Source: Microbacterium terregens
GTDB lineage: Bacteria > Pseudomonadota > Alphaproteobacteria > Sphingomonadales > Sphingomonadaceae
Length of the DNA: 64,000 nt
NCBI RefSeq assembly: GCF_027922045.1
Contig: NZ_BSEX01000001.1
Coordinates: 62,001-126,000 of the forward strand
Reading direction: 5' to 3'
In this document: positions 50,784 to 59,231 of the stretch, piece by piece
How positions within the stretch are numbered: the stretch's first letter is position 1
How the letters are laid out: the number at the start of each line of letters is the position of its first letter
Translations under genes and position numbers: made by a program
The notes under the pieces: model-generated
Databases searched by the model: none
What the model was told of the DNA's origin: nothing
The model's input: only the letters and a program-made list of their open reading frames with translations

Positions 50784-51542
50784 TTAATTGGCGATGTTAT
50801 TCACCGTGCGGAACGCGTTCAGGACCGGCAGCGTACCGATCACGTCACGCAGCAGGACCTTCCCACGCGAGCGTTCCACCACGACAAGATCGTTCCCGTA
50901 CAGCGTCGGATCTTCGACCTCCCCGCGCCGGATCATCTGGACGTCGAACACCGCGGCCTGCCGCTCTGCGCCCACGTTCCGGAAGACGGCGACCAGACGC
51001 TCGTTCGCAATGTTGTTCGTTCCGCCGGCGAGCGCCAGCGCCTGCAGCAAGGTGACCTTGCCGGGGATCGGGTACATGCCGGGCCGCGTCACGGCACCTT
51101 CCAGCGTGATGCGCTGGCTGATCGCCTCGGTAATCCCGACGGTCACTTCCGGCCGCTGCATGTACTTTGCGCGCAGGCGCGAGGCGATGAGGTTCGAGAT
51201 CTCGGCAGTGGTCATGCCGCTCGCCTTGATCTCGCCGACGAACGGAAGAGCGATCTTGCCGGCCGCGTCGACGCGGACCTGCCGGGTTAGCTCCGGCAAC
51301 TGGTACACGGCGATGTCGAGCTGGTCCTGGGGACCGATGTAATAAGCGTCGGAAACTTCGCCGATCGCCTGGCGCGGGTCCGGGACCTGCAACTGCGAAA
51401 CCGGCGTCACCGCCGAAGCGGTTCCCTCCTTGATCGGGCTCTTGGTGGCGCAGCCTGAAGACAGGATCAGCGCACTGCACGAGCCCAACATTACTGCCGC
51501 ACGCATGGGCGACCGCCCGAAGCTCCCTGTACGCATCAACAC
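50784..51542 (-). CDS. Wza/GumB-like polysaccharide export lipoprotein
   Basis: A 252-residue outer-membrane polysaccharide export protein. The signal ends in lipobox L-S-S-G-C. The poly_export domain begins Y-Y-I-G-P-Q-D-Q-L-D-I-A-V-Y, and SLBB-like segments follow (I-T-L-E-G-A-V-T-R-P-G-M-Y-P-I, L-L-Q-A-L-A-L-A-G-G). It is shorter than E. coli Wza, resembling GumB or the short sphingomonad type, and forms the export channel with the Wzc-like partner. Alternative ATGs lie within the first 12 codons. Confidence 0.92.
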   Translation of the reverse strand: MLMRTGSFGRSPMRAAVMLGSCSALILSSGCATKSPIKEGTASAVTPVSQLQVPDPRQAIGEVSDAYYIGPQDQLDIAVYQLPELTRQVRVDAAGKIALPFVGEIKASGMTTAEISNLIASRLRAKYMQRPEVTVGITEAISQRITLEGAVTRPGMYPIPGKVTLLQALALAGGTNNIANERLVAVFRNVGAERQAAVFDVQMIRRGEVEDPTLYGNDLVVVERSRGKVLLRDVIGTLPVLNAFRTVNNIAN

Positions 51543-51728
51543 TTCCCGTTCTGGTCGGGCTCGCAGGACGCGGCACCCGTGTCGGTTTTGTTTCTATCGG
51601 CCGGGCTGCCTAGCATCATGGTTCCCTAGACGCCACCGCTAACGCCATCGTGTCACCGTACGCCGCTACCCCGTCGACAGGCGCCGGCTGAGGCGCCTAT
51701 GGCAGCGGCGGAACAGAAAGGGAGCCAT

Positions 51729-52928
51729 ATGGTAGAGGCAGCTGAAGATGTGCTGGCGATCATTCCCGCCCGGGGCGGCTCCAAGGGCATCCCGCGCAAG
51801 AATGTCCTGCCACTCGGTGGGAAGCCGCTGATCGCGCACACGATCGATGCTGCCCGCGCTGCCCGCAACGTGACGCGGGTGGTCGTCTCTACCGACGACG
51901 ACGAGATCGCCGAGGTCGCCGAGCGTTATGGCGCCGAAGTGGTGCGCCGCCCGGAAGCGCTCGCCTCCGACATGGCGAAGTCCGAGGACGCGCTGCTCTA
52001 CACCCTTGCAGCGCTGGAACAGGCGGAAGGCTATCGTCCGGACCTGCTTGTCTTCCTGCAATGCACCTCGCCCCTGACGGCGCCCGAAGACATCGACGGG
52101 ACCGTGGACGCGCTTCGGACGAATGGCGCGGACAGCGCCGTCGCCGTTACCGCCTTTCACTATTTTCTGTGGAAGGAGGATGGGGAAGGCTCCGCCGTCG
52201 GCATCAACCACGACAAATCCGTGCGCCTGATGCGCCAGCAGCGCGAACCGGAGTATCTGGAGACCGGCGCCGTCTACGTCATGAAGACCGACGGATTCGT
52301 CGCCTCCAAGCACCGCTTCTTTGGCAAGACCGCGCTGTTCGACACGCCCGTCGAGCGTCGGCTTGAAATCGACGAGCCGGAAGACTTCCGCATGGCCGAG
52401 GAACGGATTGCGCGGCTGTCCCGGACCATCCTCGCCGCCGAAGGCCTGCCAGCGAAGGTCTCCGCCTTGATCATGGATTTCGACGGGGTGCTCACCGACG
52501 ATCGCGTGTTCGTCAGCGAGACCGGCGAGGAAACCGTGGCCTGTTCGCGCCGGGACGGGATGGGGATCGAACAATTGCGCAAGCGCGGGCTGCCGATGCT
52601 CGTCATCTCCAAGGAGCGCAATCCGGTCGTCGCGGCGCGTTGCCGGAAGCTTGAGCTTCCGCACCACCATGGGATCGAGGGGAAGCTGGCGCTCCTCACC
52701 GAATGGCTTGCTGAAAACGGTATTCCTTCGACGGAGACCGTATACGTCGGCAACGACATCAACGACTTGGAGTGCATGGCCGCCGTTGGCTGCGCGGTCA
52801 CCCCGCGCGATGCCCATCCGCAAGCCCTCGCAGCGGCGCAGCTGGTCCTCGATGCTGAAGGCGGCCGTGGCGCGATCCGCGAGCTTGCCGACCGCCTGAT
52901 CAAGGGCGGGCATGTCGTCGACGCGTAA
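51729..52928 (+). CDS. CMP-nonulosonate synthetase fused to KdsC-like HAD phosphatase
   Basis: A 399-residue fusion. Residues 1-230 are a NeuA-type cytidylyltransferase: I-I-P-A-R-G-G-S-K-G-I-P-R-K-N, L-Q-C-T-S-P-L-T, and E-T-G-A-V-Y. Residues about 245-395 are a HAD phosphatase of the KdsC class: M-D-F-D-G-V-L-T-D-D, V-I-S-K-E, E-G-K-L-A-L-L and V-G-N-D-I-N-D-L-E, all catalytic residues present. It would dephosphorylate a 9-phosphate acid and then make the CMP-activated sugar. The start at 51,729 has AAAGGGAG at the right distance; an upstream ATG does not. Confidence 0.9.
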   Translation: MVEAAEDVLAIIPARGGSKGIPRKNVLPLGGKPLIAHTIDAARAARNVTRVVVSTDDDEIAEVAERYGAEVVRRPEALASDMAKSEDALLYTLAALEQAEGYRPDLLVFLQCTSPLTAPEDIDGTVDALRTNGADSAVAVTAFHYFLWKEDGEGSAVGINHDKSVRLMRQQREPEYLETGAVYVMKTDGFVASKHRFFGKTALFDTPVERRLEIDEPEDFRMAEERIARLSRTILAAEGLPAKVSALIMDFDGVLTDDRVFVSETGEETVACSRRDGMGIEQLRKRGLPMLVISKERNPVVAARCRKLELPHHHGIEGKLALLTEWLAENGIPSTETVYVGNDINDLECMAAVGCAVTPRDAHPQALAAAQLVLDAEGGRGAIRELADRLIKGGHVVDA

Positions 52929-53892
52929 ACCCGAAGCGGGGAAGGTCGCCGCCCTTCCCCGCTCTCGCCTGCACCTGCAGTTCCTGCTCGACAATGGAGC
53001 CGAGCCGGACGTGGTGCTCTACCGGGACGCGTTCATGCGCGAGCCCGTCGAGGCGAGCTACCCGGGGCGGGCCGTCGATTTGGGCCGGGAATCACTTCCC
53101 GGGCGCTCCCTTACAAGCGTGCTCGCCACCCGGCGGGCAAATGCAGCTTATTATCGCTCGGTCGCGGCACTCCTGCAGCCGCTCGGTATCGAGCGGCTGA
53201 TCCTGTTCCTCGAAGGTGAGCCGCTGGAGCGGTTCCTGATGGCCTTGCCCGAAATCCGCACGGTAGAACTGTGGGAGGACGGGCTCTCGCACTACACGGA
53301 CCTGACCAGCCCTTTGTGGTACGCAGCGCGGGGCGCGGTACAGGCCGCGGTCGGCTTTTATCCTCGCGATATCCTCCACCGTCGGATCGACCGATCGACC
53401 GTGGTCGTGCGCGACCGGTTCGAGCGACGCAACCTGGTGCTGAATTCCCCGACTATGCCCGGCAAGCAACGAGACGCGCTGTTGTTCGTCGGCTCGCCCC
53501 TGGTCGAGGACGGCATCATCCGGCACACCCGATTTCTGACAGCAATGCGCCAGGTAGCGGCGGCAAGCCCGATCGCGGTGCGCTACTTGCCACATCCCCG
53601 CGAAAATCTGACACGGCTGCGGGCGGACCTCACCGGCATCAGCAACGTGGAGATCGAACCCAACGCTGGCGGATTGATGGAGCACGCGGGCAGGTTCGGC
53701 TACCGTGCCTATGCCGCGGCCATTTCCACCGGCCTGCTGGATCTCGGACGCTCCGACCAGAGCGTCTACGTCCCGCAGATGTTCGGCTGCACGCGAATGG
53801 CCCGAGCGCTGCGCCAGTGGCCGGCCAATCCAGTGCGGCTGGCTGAGGACGAGGACGCGCTCCGACGCTTCCTCGTCGCCATACAGAGCTAG
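52912..53892 (+). CDS. Putative sialyltransferase-like glycosyltransferase (EDG/HP motifs)
   Basis: A 326-residue protein overlapping the end of the CMP-sugar synthetase gene by 17 bp. It contains V-E-L-W-E-D-G-L-S-H-Y at about 118-128 and Y-L-P-H-P-R-E at about 225-231. The D/E-D/E-G and HP pair is the signature of bacterial sialyl/polysialyltransferase families (GT38, GT52, GT80 and others). Direct coupling to the donor-making gene supports use of a CMP-sugar. The overall family is not identified; GT52-like is the closest impression. Confidence 0.6.
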   Translation: MSSTRKPEAGKVAALPRSRLHLQFLLDNGAEPDVVLYRDAFMREPVEASYPGRAVDLGRESLPGRSLTSVLATRRANAAYYRSVAALLQPLGIERLILFLEGEPLERFLMALPEIRTVELWEDGLSHYTDLTSPLWYAARGAVQAAVGFYPRDILHRRIDRSTVVVRDRFERRNLVLNSPTMPGKQRDALLFVGSPLVEDGIIRHTRFLTAMRQVAAASPIAVRYLPHPRENLTRLRADLTGISNVEIEPNAGGLMEHAGRFGYRAYAAAISTGLLDLGRSDQSVYVPQMFGCTRMARALRQWPANPVRLAEDEDALRRFLVAIQS

Positions 53893-55145
53893 GCTGCCTG
53901 GTTCCTGTTTGCGCGGCGGTCAATCAGTTCCAGGATCGCGTCAGCGCAGCGGTCGGAAGATTGCCCGTCGATCACTCCAACTTCTGCGCCAACCTTGTCC
54001 CACTGAACCCTCGTCGGCTCGCCCCGTCGGATAGCCGACAAACAGTCAGCGATCTCCGAGGCGCTGCGGGCTACCGGAGCACCGATAGCCGTCAGCCACG
54101 CCTGCTTGTCTCCCTCGGCCGTCTCCGCAAAGGCCGTCTCCGGCACCGGGACACACAGGATGCGCTTTCCCGCGACCAAGCTTTCCAAGAGCCCGCTGGA
54201 GTAATGGCCGAGAACCACGTCATACTCCCCTAGCGTGGTCTCCAGTGGGCGCTCGCCCTTGTCGATCCGCACTAGACCGCTGACAGATTGCTGCAGCGCG
54301 AAAACATGCTCCGCTTCTGCGCGCGGATGAACGCGAATGGTGAGTTCAACAGGCATTCGCCCGGCCACCATTCGGAGCCCCTCGGCTACCATGGTCTCCA
54401 ATTCGGCGGCGACCTGCGCATCTACCTTACCATGCGCGGCGAATGGTTGGGTCAGGTAGAGTACCCGGAGCACACCATCGCTTGACAGTGCATTCGTCGG
54501 TGGGAGCAACGCCAGCGGATCGTAGCGCGGCACCCCGCCCACGCGAACGCGTTCTTGCTGAACCCCAGCGTCGATCCACCGCGCGCGATATTCTGGGGAT
54601 GCCGCGAGGATCAGGTCGTGACCAGCACAACCATAGCCCGGGATCTTCGGCAGAAGGCCACTTGTGGTCGCAAGCGGGGCCAGCGCCCCTTTCAGCCGCA
54701 GCACCGGCGCCCTGGCACCGCCATGGGCAATGCTGCAGAAGGGACCTTCCTGGATGAGCACGGTAGCTGCACCGCTTTGCCGAGCCGCGCGGATCATCGC
54801 CGTCTCGATATAGATCCGGTCGTGACACATCACGAGTACATCTGCGTCGCTACCGATCAGGCGAGCTCCGTAGCGCTGCATCCGCCGGTACATCAGCGGG
54901 CCGCCGTTCAGCAGCATGTTCATCGACCAGCTTCCGGTCGCACGACGCATGCCACACGCATCCGGATCTGCCACTCGGACTTCACCATTGCCCGGGTATG
55001 AAGTGCGGCCACCAGTCCGAAGATTGAAGGGTTGCGTGTCGATGAAGCGGACGGACTGGGCCGGCCGCCGGCGCTGGAGAGCGGCCTCCACCGCAGCAAG
55101 GGTTCTACCGGAAGATCCGCCGGTGCCCATCAGCACGATTGCCAT
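53889..55145 (-). CDS. Nonulosonate-transferase-like protein, paralogue A
   Basis: A 418-residue cytoplasmic protein. Shared motifs with the genes at 59,232 and 62,077: Q-E-G-P-F (132-136), G-V-P-R-Y-D (204-209), Q-P-F (233-235), V-H-P-R (272-275) and G-H-Y-S-S-G-L-L-E-S (313-322). These resemble the acidic-E-G, HP and S/T-rich motifs of polysialyltransferase-type GT-B enzymes. It starts M-A-I-V-L-M-G-T-G-G-S-S-G-R-T. It is the only member on the minus strand and overlaps the previous gene tail to tail by 4 bp. Activity is inferred. Confidence 0.6.
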   Translation of the reverse strand: MAIVLMGTGGSSGRTLAAVEAALQRRRPAQSVRFIDTQPFNLRTGGRTSYPGNGEVRVADPDACGMRRATGSWSMNMLLNGGPLMYRRMQRYGARLIGSDADVLVMCHDRIYIETAMIRAARQSGAATVLIQEGPFCSIAHGGARAPVLRLKGALAPLATTSGLLPKIPGYGCAGHDLILAASPEYRARWIDAGVQQERVRVGGVPRYDPLALLPPTNALSSDGVLRVLYLTQPFAAHGKVDAQVAAELETMVAEGLRMVAGRMPVELTIRVHPRAEAEHVFALQQSVSGLVRIDKGERPLETTLGEYDVVLGHYSSGLLESLVAGKRILCVPVPETAFAETAEGDKQAWLTAIGAPVARSASEIADCLSAIRRGEPTRVQWDKVGAEVGVIDGQSSDRCADAILELIDRRANRNQAA

Positions 55146-55250
55146 TTGCTTTCAGGCTCCGCAGTGTCAGGAATTATGCGGTTAGATGGGATCGCCGCCA
55201 TCCGCTAGTAGCGTTGCGGCGCAGGCTCCGCTTGAAGCGGCATACGGATC

Positions 55251-56747
55251 ATGACATCTCGGCCGCGACACCGCGGGCGAGCCAAGATCTATATGAATAT
55301 ACCCTTGACTGTCAGGATGCGCCGCTCAGGCGCTCTCGAGCTAGACGCGATTCTTGCCGCAGTCCTGCTCATCGCCGCCATCCTGCTGGGCGGATCCTCC
55401 CGCCCCTCCTTCGGGAACATGGCACTGCAATTCATGGGCCTGGGTTCGTTGCTGTTCGCCTTTGTCCGGCGGGACCTCGTTCCCAGCGGCCGGATCGGAC
55501 TCGCCGCTGTCGTCCTGCTGATCCTCGCGGCGGCCCTGCCCCTGCTGTACACGATACCGCTTCCTCCAAGCATCTGGACCGCGCTTCCCGGCCGGGATGA
55601 GGCGGTGAGGACCTATCAAGCGGCCTCTATTGCGCTTCCGTGGCACGCGGTAGGGCTGCGGGCGGGCACAGGCATCGCCGCCGCGCTTTATCTGCTCGCT
55701 CCTGCCGCAGTGCTCCTCGGCACCGCGCGGGCCACAGAAACGCAGCGCTGGAACCTGGTCTACATCCTGCTTGCGCTTGCCGCTTTTTCGATCTTCCTCG
55801 GACTTGCACAAGCCGGCCTCGGCAACCGCAATACCATCAAGGTGTACGGCACGAGCAGCGTCAACGGCGCGCTCGGCTTCTTCGCCAATCGCAACCATCT
55901 CGCCACCCTTCTACTCTGCGCCATCCCGATGGCCGCAGCATGCAGCATACGGTGGTTGAGAGGTCGCGAGCCGATCGAACGCATGACCGCGATCGCGAGC
56001 GCCGTTCTGGTCGCACTTGCGATCCTCGGCATCGCCGCCACCACCGCTCGCGCAGGCCTGGTGCTCGTTCTGCCGATGATCTTTGGCGCGATGGCCCTTT
56101 TCGTGCGGTTTCGGAAGCTGACGCTGCCCGACTCCGCCCCTCGGGGTAAGGGTCGCGCAGCAGGTCGATGGATGCTGCCGCTCGGACTTGGCCTCGCGCT
56201 GATCCTCGGCCTGGCACTGGCGCTTCATTCCTTCGGTGCGGCTTTGAGCGGGCGCGTACAATCCCAAGGCCTGGTCGATGCAGGGAGACTCGGCTTCTAC
56301 CAGGTCACCAGCGAGGCGATCCGGCAGTATTTCCCGCTCGGCTCCGGCCCGACCACCTTCACGCAGGTCTACGCCATGCGAGAGCCGGTAGAGCAGGTCG
56401 CCAGCACCTTCGTGAACCATGCGCACAATGATTATCTCGAGATCATGCTCGAGTATGGCATCATCGGCGTGGTGCTCGTTGTGCTTTTCCTCGCATGGTT
56501 CCTATGGGCCGCGGCCACGGCATGGTTCGGCCGCGCCGAGCCTTCCTCCCTGCTGGGGGCTGCGGCCAGTGTGGCGATCCTGGCGGTTCTGCTGCATTCG
56601 CTAGGAGATTATCCGCTCCGCACCACCACGATGGCATCCGTCTTCGCATTGCTCTGCGGTTTACTCGTTCCCGCTCCTTATCGCGTTCGGCGCACGTCTG
56701 ATGCCGCATCGCAGCAAAGAATGCGTCGCCGAGTTGCTGCACCGTAG
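55251..56747 (+). CDS. O-antigen ligase/polymerase family protein
   Basis: A 498-residue membrane protein with about 11-12 helices. The Wzy_C/O-antigen ligase pattern lies in the large loop and next helix: G-S-G-P-T-T-F, then F-V-N-H-A-H-N-D-Y-L-E-I-M-L-E-Y-G-I-I-G. The earlier G-x-F-x-N-R-N-H-L-A motif is present (F-F-A-N-R-N-H-L-A-T). It either polymerises repeat units or ligates the glycan to a carrier. An ATG at 55,293 is an alternative start. No other polymerase is visible in the window. Confidence 0.88.
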   Translation: MTSRPRHRGRAKIYMNIPLTVRMRRSGALELDAILAAVLLIAAILLGGSSRPSFGNMALQFMGLGSLLFAFVRRDLVPSGRIGLAAVVLLILAAALPLLYTIPLPPSIWTALPGRDEAVRTYQAASIALPWHAVGLRAGTGIAAALYLLAPAAVLLGTARATETQRWNLVYILLALAAFSIFLGLAQAGLGNRNTIKVYGTSSVNGALGFFANRNHLATLLLCAIPMAAACSIRWLRGREPIERMTAIASAVLVALAILGIAATTARAGLVLVLPMIFGAMALFVRFRKLTLPDSAPRGKGRAAGRWMLPLGLGLALILGLALALHSFGAALSGRVQSQGLVDAGRLGFYQVTSEAIRQYFPLGSGPTTFTQVYAMREPVEQVASTFVNHAHNDYLEIMLEYGIIGVVLVVLFLAWFLWAAATAWFGRAEPSSLLGAAASVAILAVLLHSLGDYPLRTTTMASVFALLCGLLVPAPYRVRRTSDAASQQRMRRRVAAP

Positions 56748-56923
56748 CAGTTGGTATAAGAAACTTTAAGCGCAGCTCCTTCATCACGAGAGTGGGAAGG
56801 GTCGGTGGATAACGAGGTTCATTGGTCACCGCATACCGGTGCCATGAATGGTGGGGATAAAGCGATCACAGGCGCGGCGCGACGTGGCGGGGGCTCGTCG
56901 CGGCGTCATTCGAGGAGTTTATT

Positions 56924-57808
56924 ATGAGCGTCAAAGTTATCGCTGAGGTTGGCTGCAACCACATGGGCAGCATGGACATCGCCAAGGAGCTGATCCAGGT
57001 CGCGGCGATTTACGCCAAGGCGGACGTGGTCAAGTTCCAGAAGCGCAACAACCGGGAGCTTCTGACCGAAGCGCAGTATAACGCGCCCCACCCGAACCCC
57101 GCCAATTCCTACGGCGACACCTATGGCGCGCACCGCGAATTCCTCGAGTTCAACGTCGACCAGCACCACGAGCTGAAGGCCGAGTGCGAGAAGTTCGGCA
57201 TCGAATATTCGACGTCGGTGTGGGACACGACTTCGGCACGCGAGATGGCGACGCTGAAGCCGTCGCTGCTCAAGGTCCCCTCGGCCTGCAACCTGCACTT
57301 CGAGATGCTCGACGTCCTCGCCAAGGACTTCGACGGCGACATCCACCTGTCGCTCGGCATGACCACCCATGACGAAGAGCAGCAGATCGTCGACTTCTTC
57401 GTCGAGCGCGGCCGTGCCAAGGACCTGGTCCTCTACGCCTGCACCTCGGGCTATCCGGTTGCCTTCGACGACCTCTGCCTGCTCGAAGTGACCCGTCTGA
57501 AGGACAAGTTCGGCGACAAGGTGAAGTCGATCGCCTTCTCCGGCCACCACCTGGGCATCGCTGCCGACATGGCTGCCGTGGCCCTGGGCGCCGAGTGGGT
57601 CGAGCGCCACTTCACGATGGACCGCACCTGGAAGGGCACCGACCACTCCGCCTCGCTCGAGCCTGACGGTCTGCGCCGCCTGTGCCGCGACGTTCGCGCG
57701 GTCGCCAAGTCGCTCAAGTACAAGTCGACCGAGATCCTGCCGGTCGAGCAGGTTCAGCGCGACAAGCTGAAGTGGCGTCCGAAGCCCAAGGCTGCCGAAG
57801 CGGCCTGA
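56924..57808 (+). CDS. NeuB-family nonulosonate synthase without SAF domain
   Basis: A 294-residue TIM-barrel enzyme that condenses PEP with an amino-hexose or its phosphate. Family motifs: V-I-A-E-V-G-C-N-H-M-G-S, D-V-V-K-F-Q-K, S-T-S-V-W-D, F-S-G-H-H-L-G-I-A-A-D-M-A-A-V-A-L-G-A, E-R-H-F-T-M-D and D-H-S-A-S-L-E-P-D. The usual C-terminal SAF (antifreeze-like) domain of about 55 residues is missing; the protein ends in a basic 25-residue tail (R-D-K-L-K-W-R-P-K-P). GAGGAG precedes the ATG. A 176-bp gap upstream holds no gene. Confidence 0.88.
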   Translation: MSVKVIAEVGCNHMGSMDIAKELIQVAAIYAKADVVKFQKRNNRELLTEAQYNAPHPNPANSYGDTYGAHREFLEFNVDQHHELKAECEKFGIEYSTSVWDTTSAREMATLKPSLLKVPSACNLHFEMLDVLAKDFDGDIHLSLGMTTHDEEQQIVDFFVERGRAKDLVLYACTSGYPVAFDDLCLLEVTRLKDKFGDKVKSIAFSGHHLGIAADMAAVALGAEWVERHFTMDRTWKGTDHSASLEPDGLRRLCRDVRAVAKSLKYKSTEILPVEQVQRDKLKWRPKPKAAEAA

Positions 57809-57813
57809 TGCTG

Positions 57814-57837
57814 CGGGGCTCGGAAGAACGAGCCCCG
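57814..57837 (+). terminator. Hairpin after the NeuB-like gene
   Basis: CGGGGCTCG-GAAGAA-CGAGCCCCG: a perfect 9-bp stem with a 6-base loop, 6 bp after the stop. No T run follows. It may be a terminator or mRNA-stabilising stem between neuB and the pyruvyltransferase gene. Confidence 0.55.
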
Positions 57838-57979
57838 TCGTAGAGTGTGCACCGACCGCTTGGCCCCTGCAGCGCCGGGCGGTCGGTGATGCCCGTTTTG
57901 GCCGTGCACGTCGCGTCATGCGCGGGTGCCGATGGTCATATCCCGGTGATGCGCCCGGCATCCTCAACGCGGATTTTAC

Positions 57980-59188
57980 ATGTCGATCGCAAACAAGGTT
58001 CGTCGTCTAGGACTTATCGCTTCTCGGCAGCCCGGGAAGTTTCCCGCCTTTGTCGCGCAGCGGCTCACGTCCAAGTTCCGCTCGGACCGCGCGAAGCGTG
58101 GATCCGGCTATGTCAGCCACTATGGCGCATGGCACGGCAACGCCGGCGACGTGATGATCGTCTATGCGCAGCATGCGCTGATCGACTCTTATTACGGCAA
58201 CCAGGTGTGGGTCGACGAGAACCACAAGAAAAAGGTCGAGGCCGCGGACGTCGCCCGCATCAACAAGGATGCCAAGGTGATCATGGTCGGTGGCGGCGGC
58301 CTGCTGCTGCCAGACCGGCATCGTGCGATCCCCAATACCGACAGCGACTGGCTGTGGAACGTCTCGCTCGATAACCTGGCCGCCTATGAGAAGCCGATGA
58401 TGGGGTTCGCCATCGGCTACAACCGCATGAAGGGTCAGGATGAATTCCGATCCTATTTCAAGGACCACATCGCCGCGACCGTCGAAAAGTCGGTGTTCTT
58501 CGGGATGCGCAACACCAGCAGTCTTGAAAAGCTCTCGAGCTACCTGCCCTCGCGCGTGGCCGACCAACTGACCCTGCAGCCCTGCCCCACAAACCTGATG
58601 TCGATCGTCCGGCCGAAGACCTGGGCGGCCAAGCGTGACCCCAACCGCAAGGCGGTGGTCTTTGTGCTGTTCATGGGATTCAAGAAGCTCGGCATCGTGG
58701 AGGATCACGCGAAGATCCTGCGGATCGCCAAGCAGGCGAAGCGGATGCAGAAGGACGGGTGGGAGATCCACATCGCCACCCACACGATTGAGGAACTGGC
58801 AGCATTGCCGGCGTTCCGCGAAGCGGGCGTGCGGTTCAAGCATCGCATGCTGGACATGATGTCGCGCGAGGACATCGTTCAATATTATCGCGACAAGACG
58901 CTGGTCATCGGCATGCGGGGTCACGGCGTCATGTTACCCTATGGCATCGGCGTGCCGGTGATGGGCATCATCAACCACGTAAAGGTGCGCTATTTCCTTG
59001 AGGAAGTGCAGCTAGGCGACCAGACCGTCGACCTGGACGATCCGCATTTGGAGGATCGCGTCCAGGAGATGGTCACCAGCTTCGATGCCAATCGTCCAGC
59101 GATGTACAAGCGCATCGACGACCAGAAGCAGCGCTTGTGGGCAACGACTCAGGCCAATCTGGACAAGTTGGCGCCGTATTTCGGCTGA
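57980..59188 (+). CDS. Polysaccharide pyruvyl transferase family protein
   Basis: A 402-residue protein of the CsaB/WcaK-type family, which adds pyruvate ketals to sugars or belongs to related GT-B-like transferases. Patterns: H-Y-G-A-W-H-G-N-A-G-D-V-M-I-V-Y-A (N-terminal), V-I-M-V-G-G-G-G-L-L-L-P-D-R, and the C-terminal V-I-G-M-R-G-H-G-V-M-L-P-Y-G-I-G-V-P. It would modify the charge of the polymer. It lies 43 bp before a paralogous transferase gene. Confidence 0.85.
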   Translation: MSIANKVRRLGLIASRQPGKFPAFVAQRLTSKFRSDRAKRGSGYVSHYGAWHGNAGDVMIVYAQHALIDSYYGNQVWVDENHKKKVEAADVARINKDAKVIMVGGGGLLLPDRHRAIPNTDSDWLWNVSLDNLAAYEKPMMGFAIGYNRMKGQDEFRSYFKDHIAATVEKSVFFGMRNTSSLEKLSSYLPSRVADQLTLQPCPTNLMSIVRPKTWAAKRDPNRKAVVFVLFMGFKKLGIVEDHAKILRIAKQAKRMQKDGWEIHIATHTIEELAALPAFREAGVRFKHRMLDMMSREDIVQYYRDKTLVIGMRGHGVMLPYGIGVPVMGIINHVKVRYFLEEVQLGDQTVDLDDPHLEDRVQEMVTSFDANRPAMYKRIDDQKQRLWATTQANLDKLAPYFG

Positions 59189-59231
59189 GCCGCGCCACGG
59201 CGCGCCCTCCAGTAGCGCGGCAGGAGAAACG

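Noticed and set aside
47300..51055. A 1251-codon plus-strand open frame over the wza-wzc-TPR operon
   Set aside because: Shadow of the minus-strand genes; no recognisable domain, composition dominated by Arg, His and Gln.
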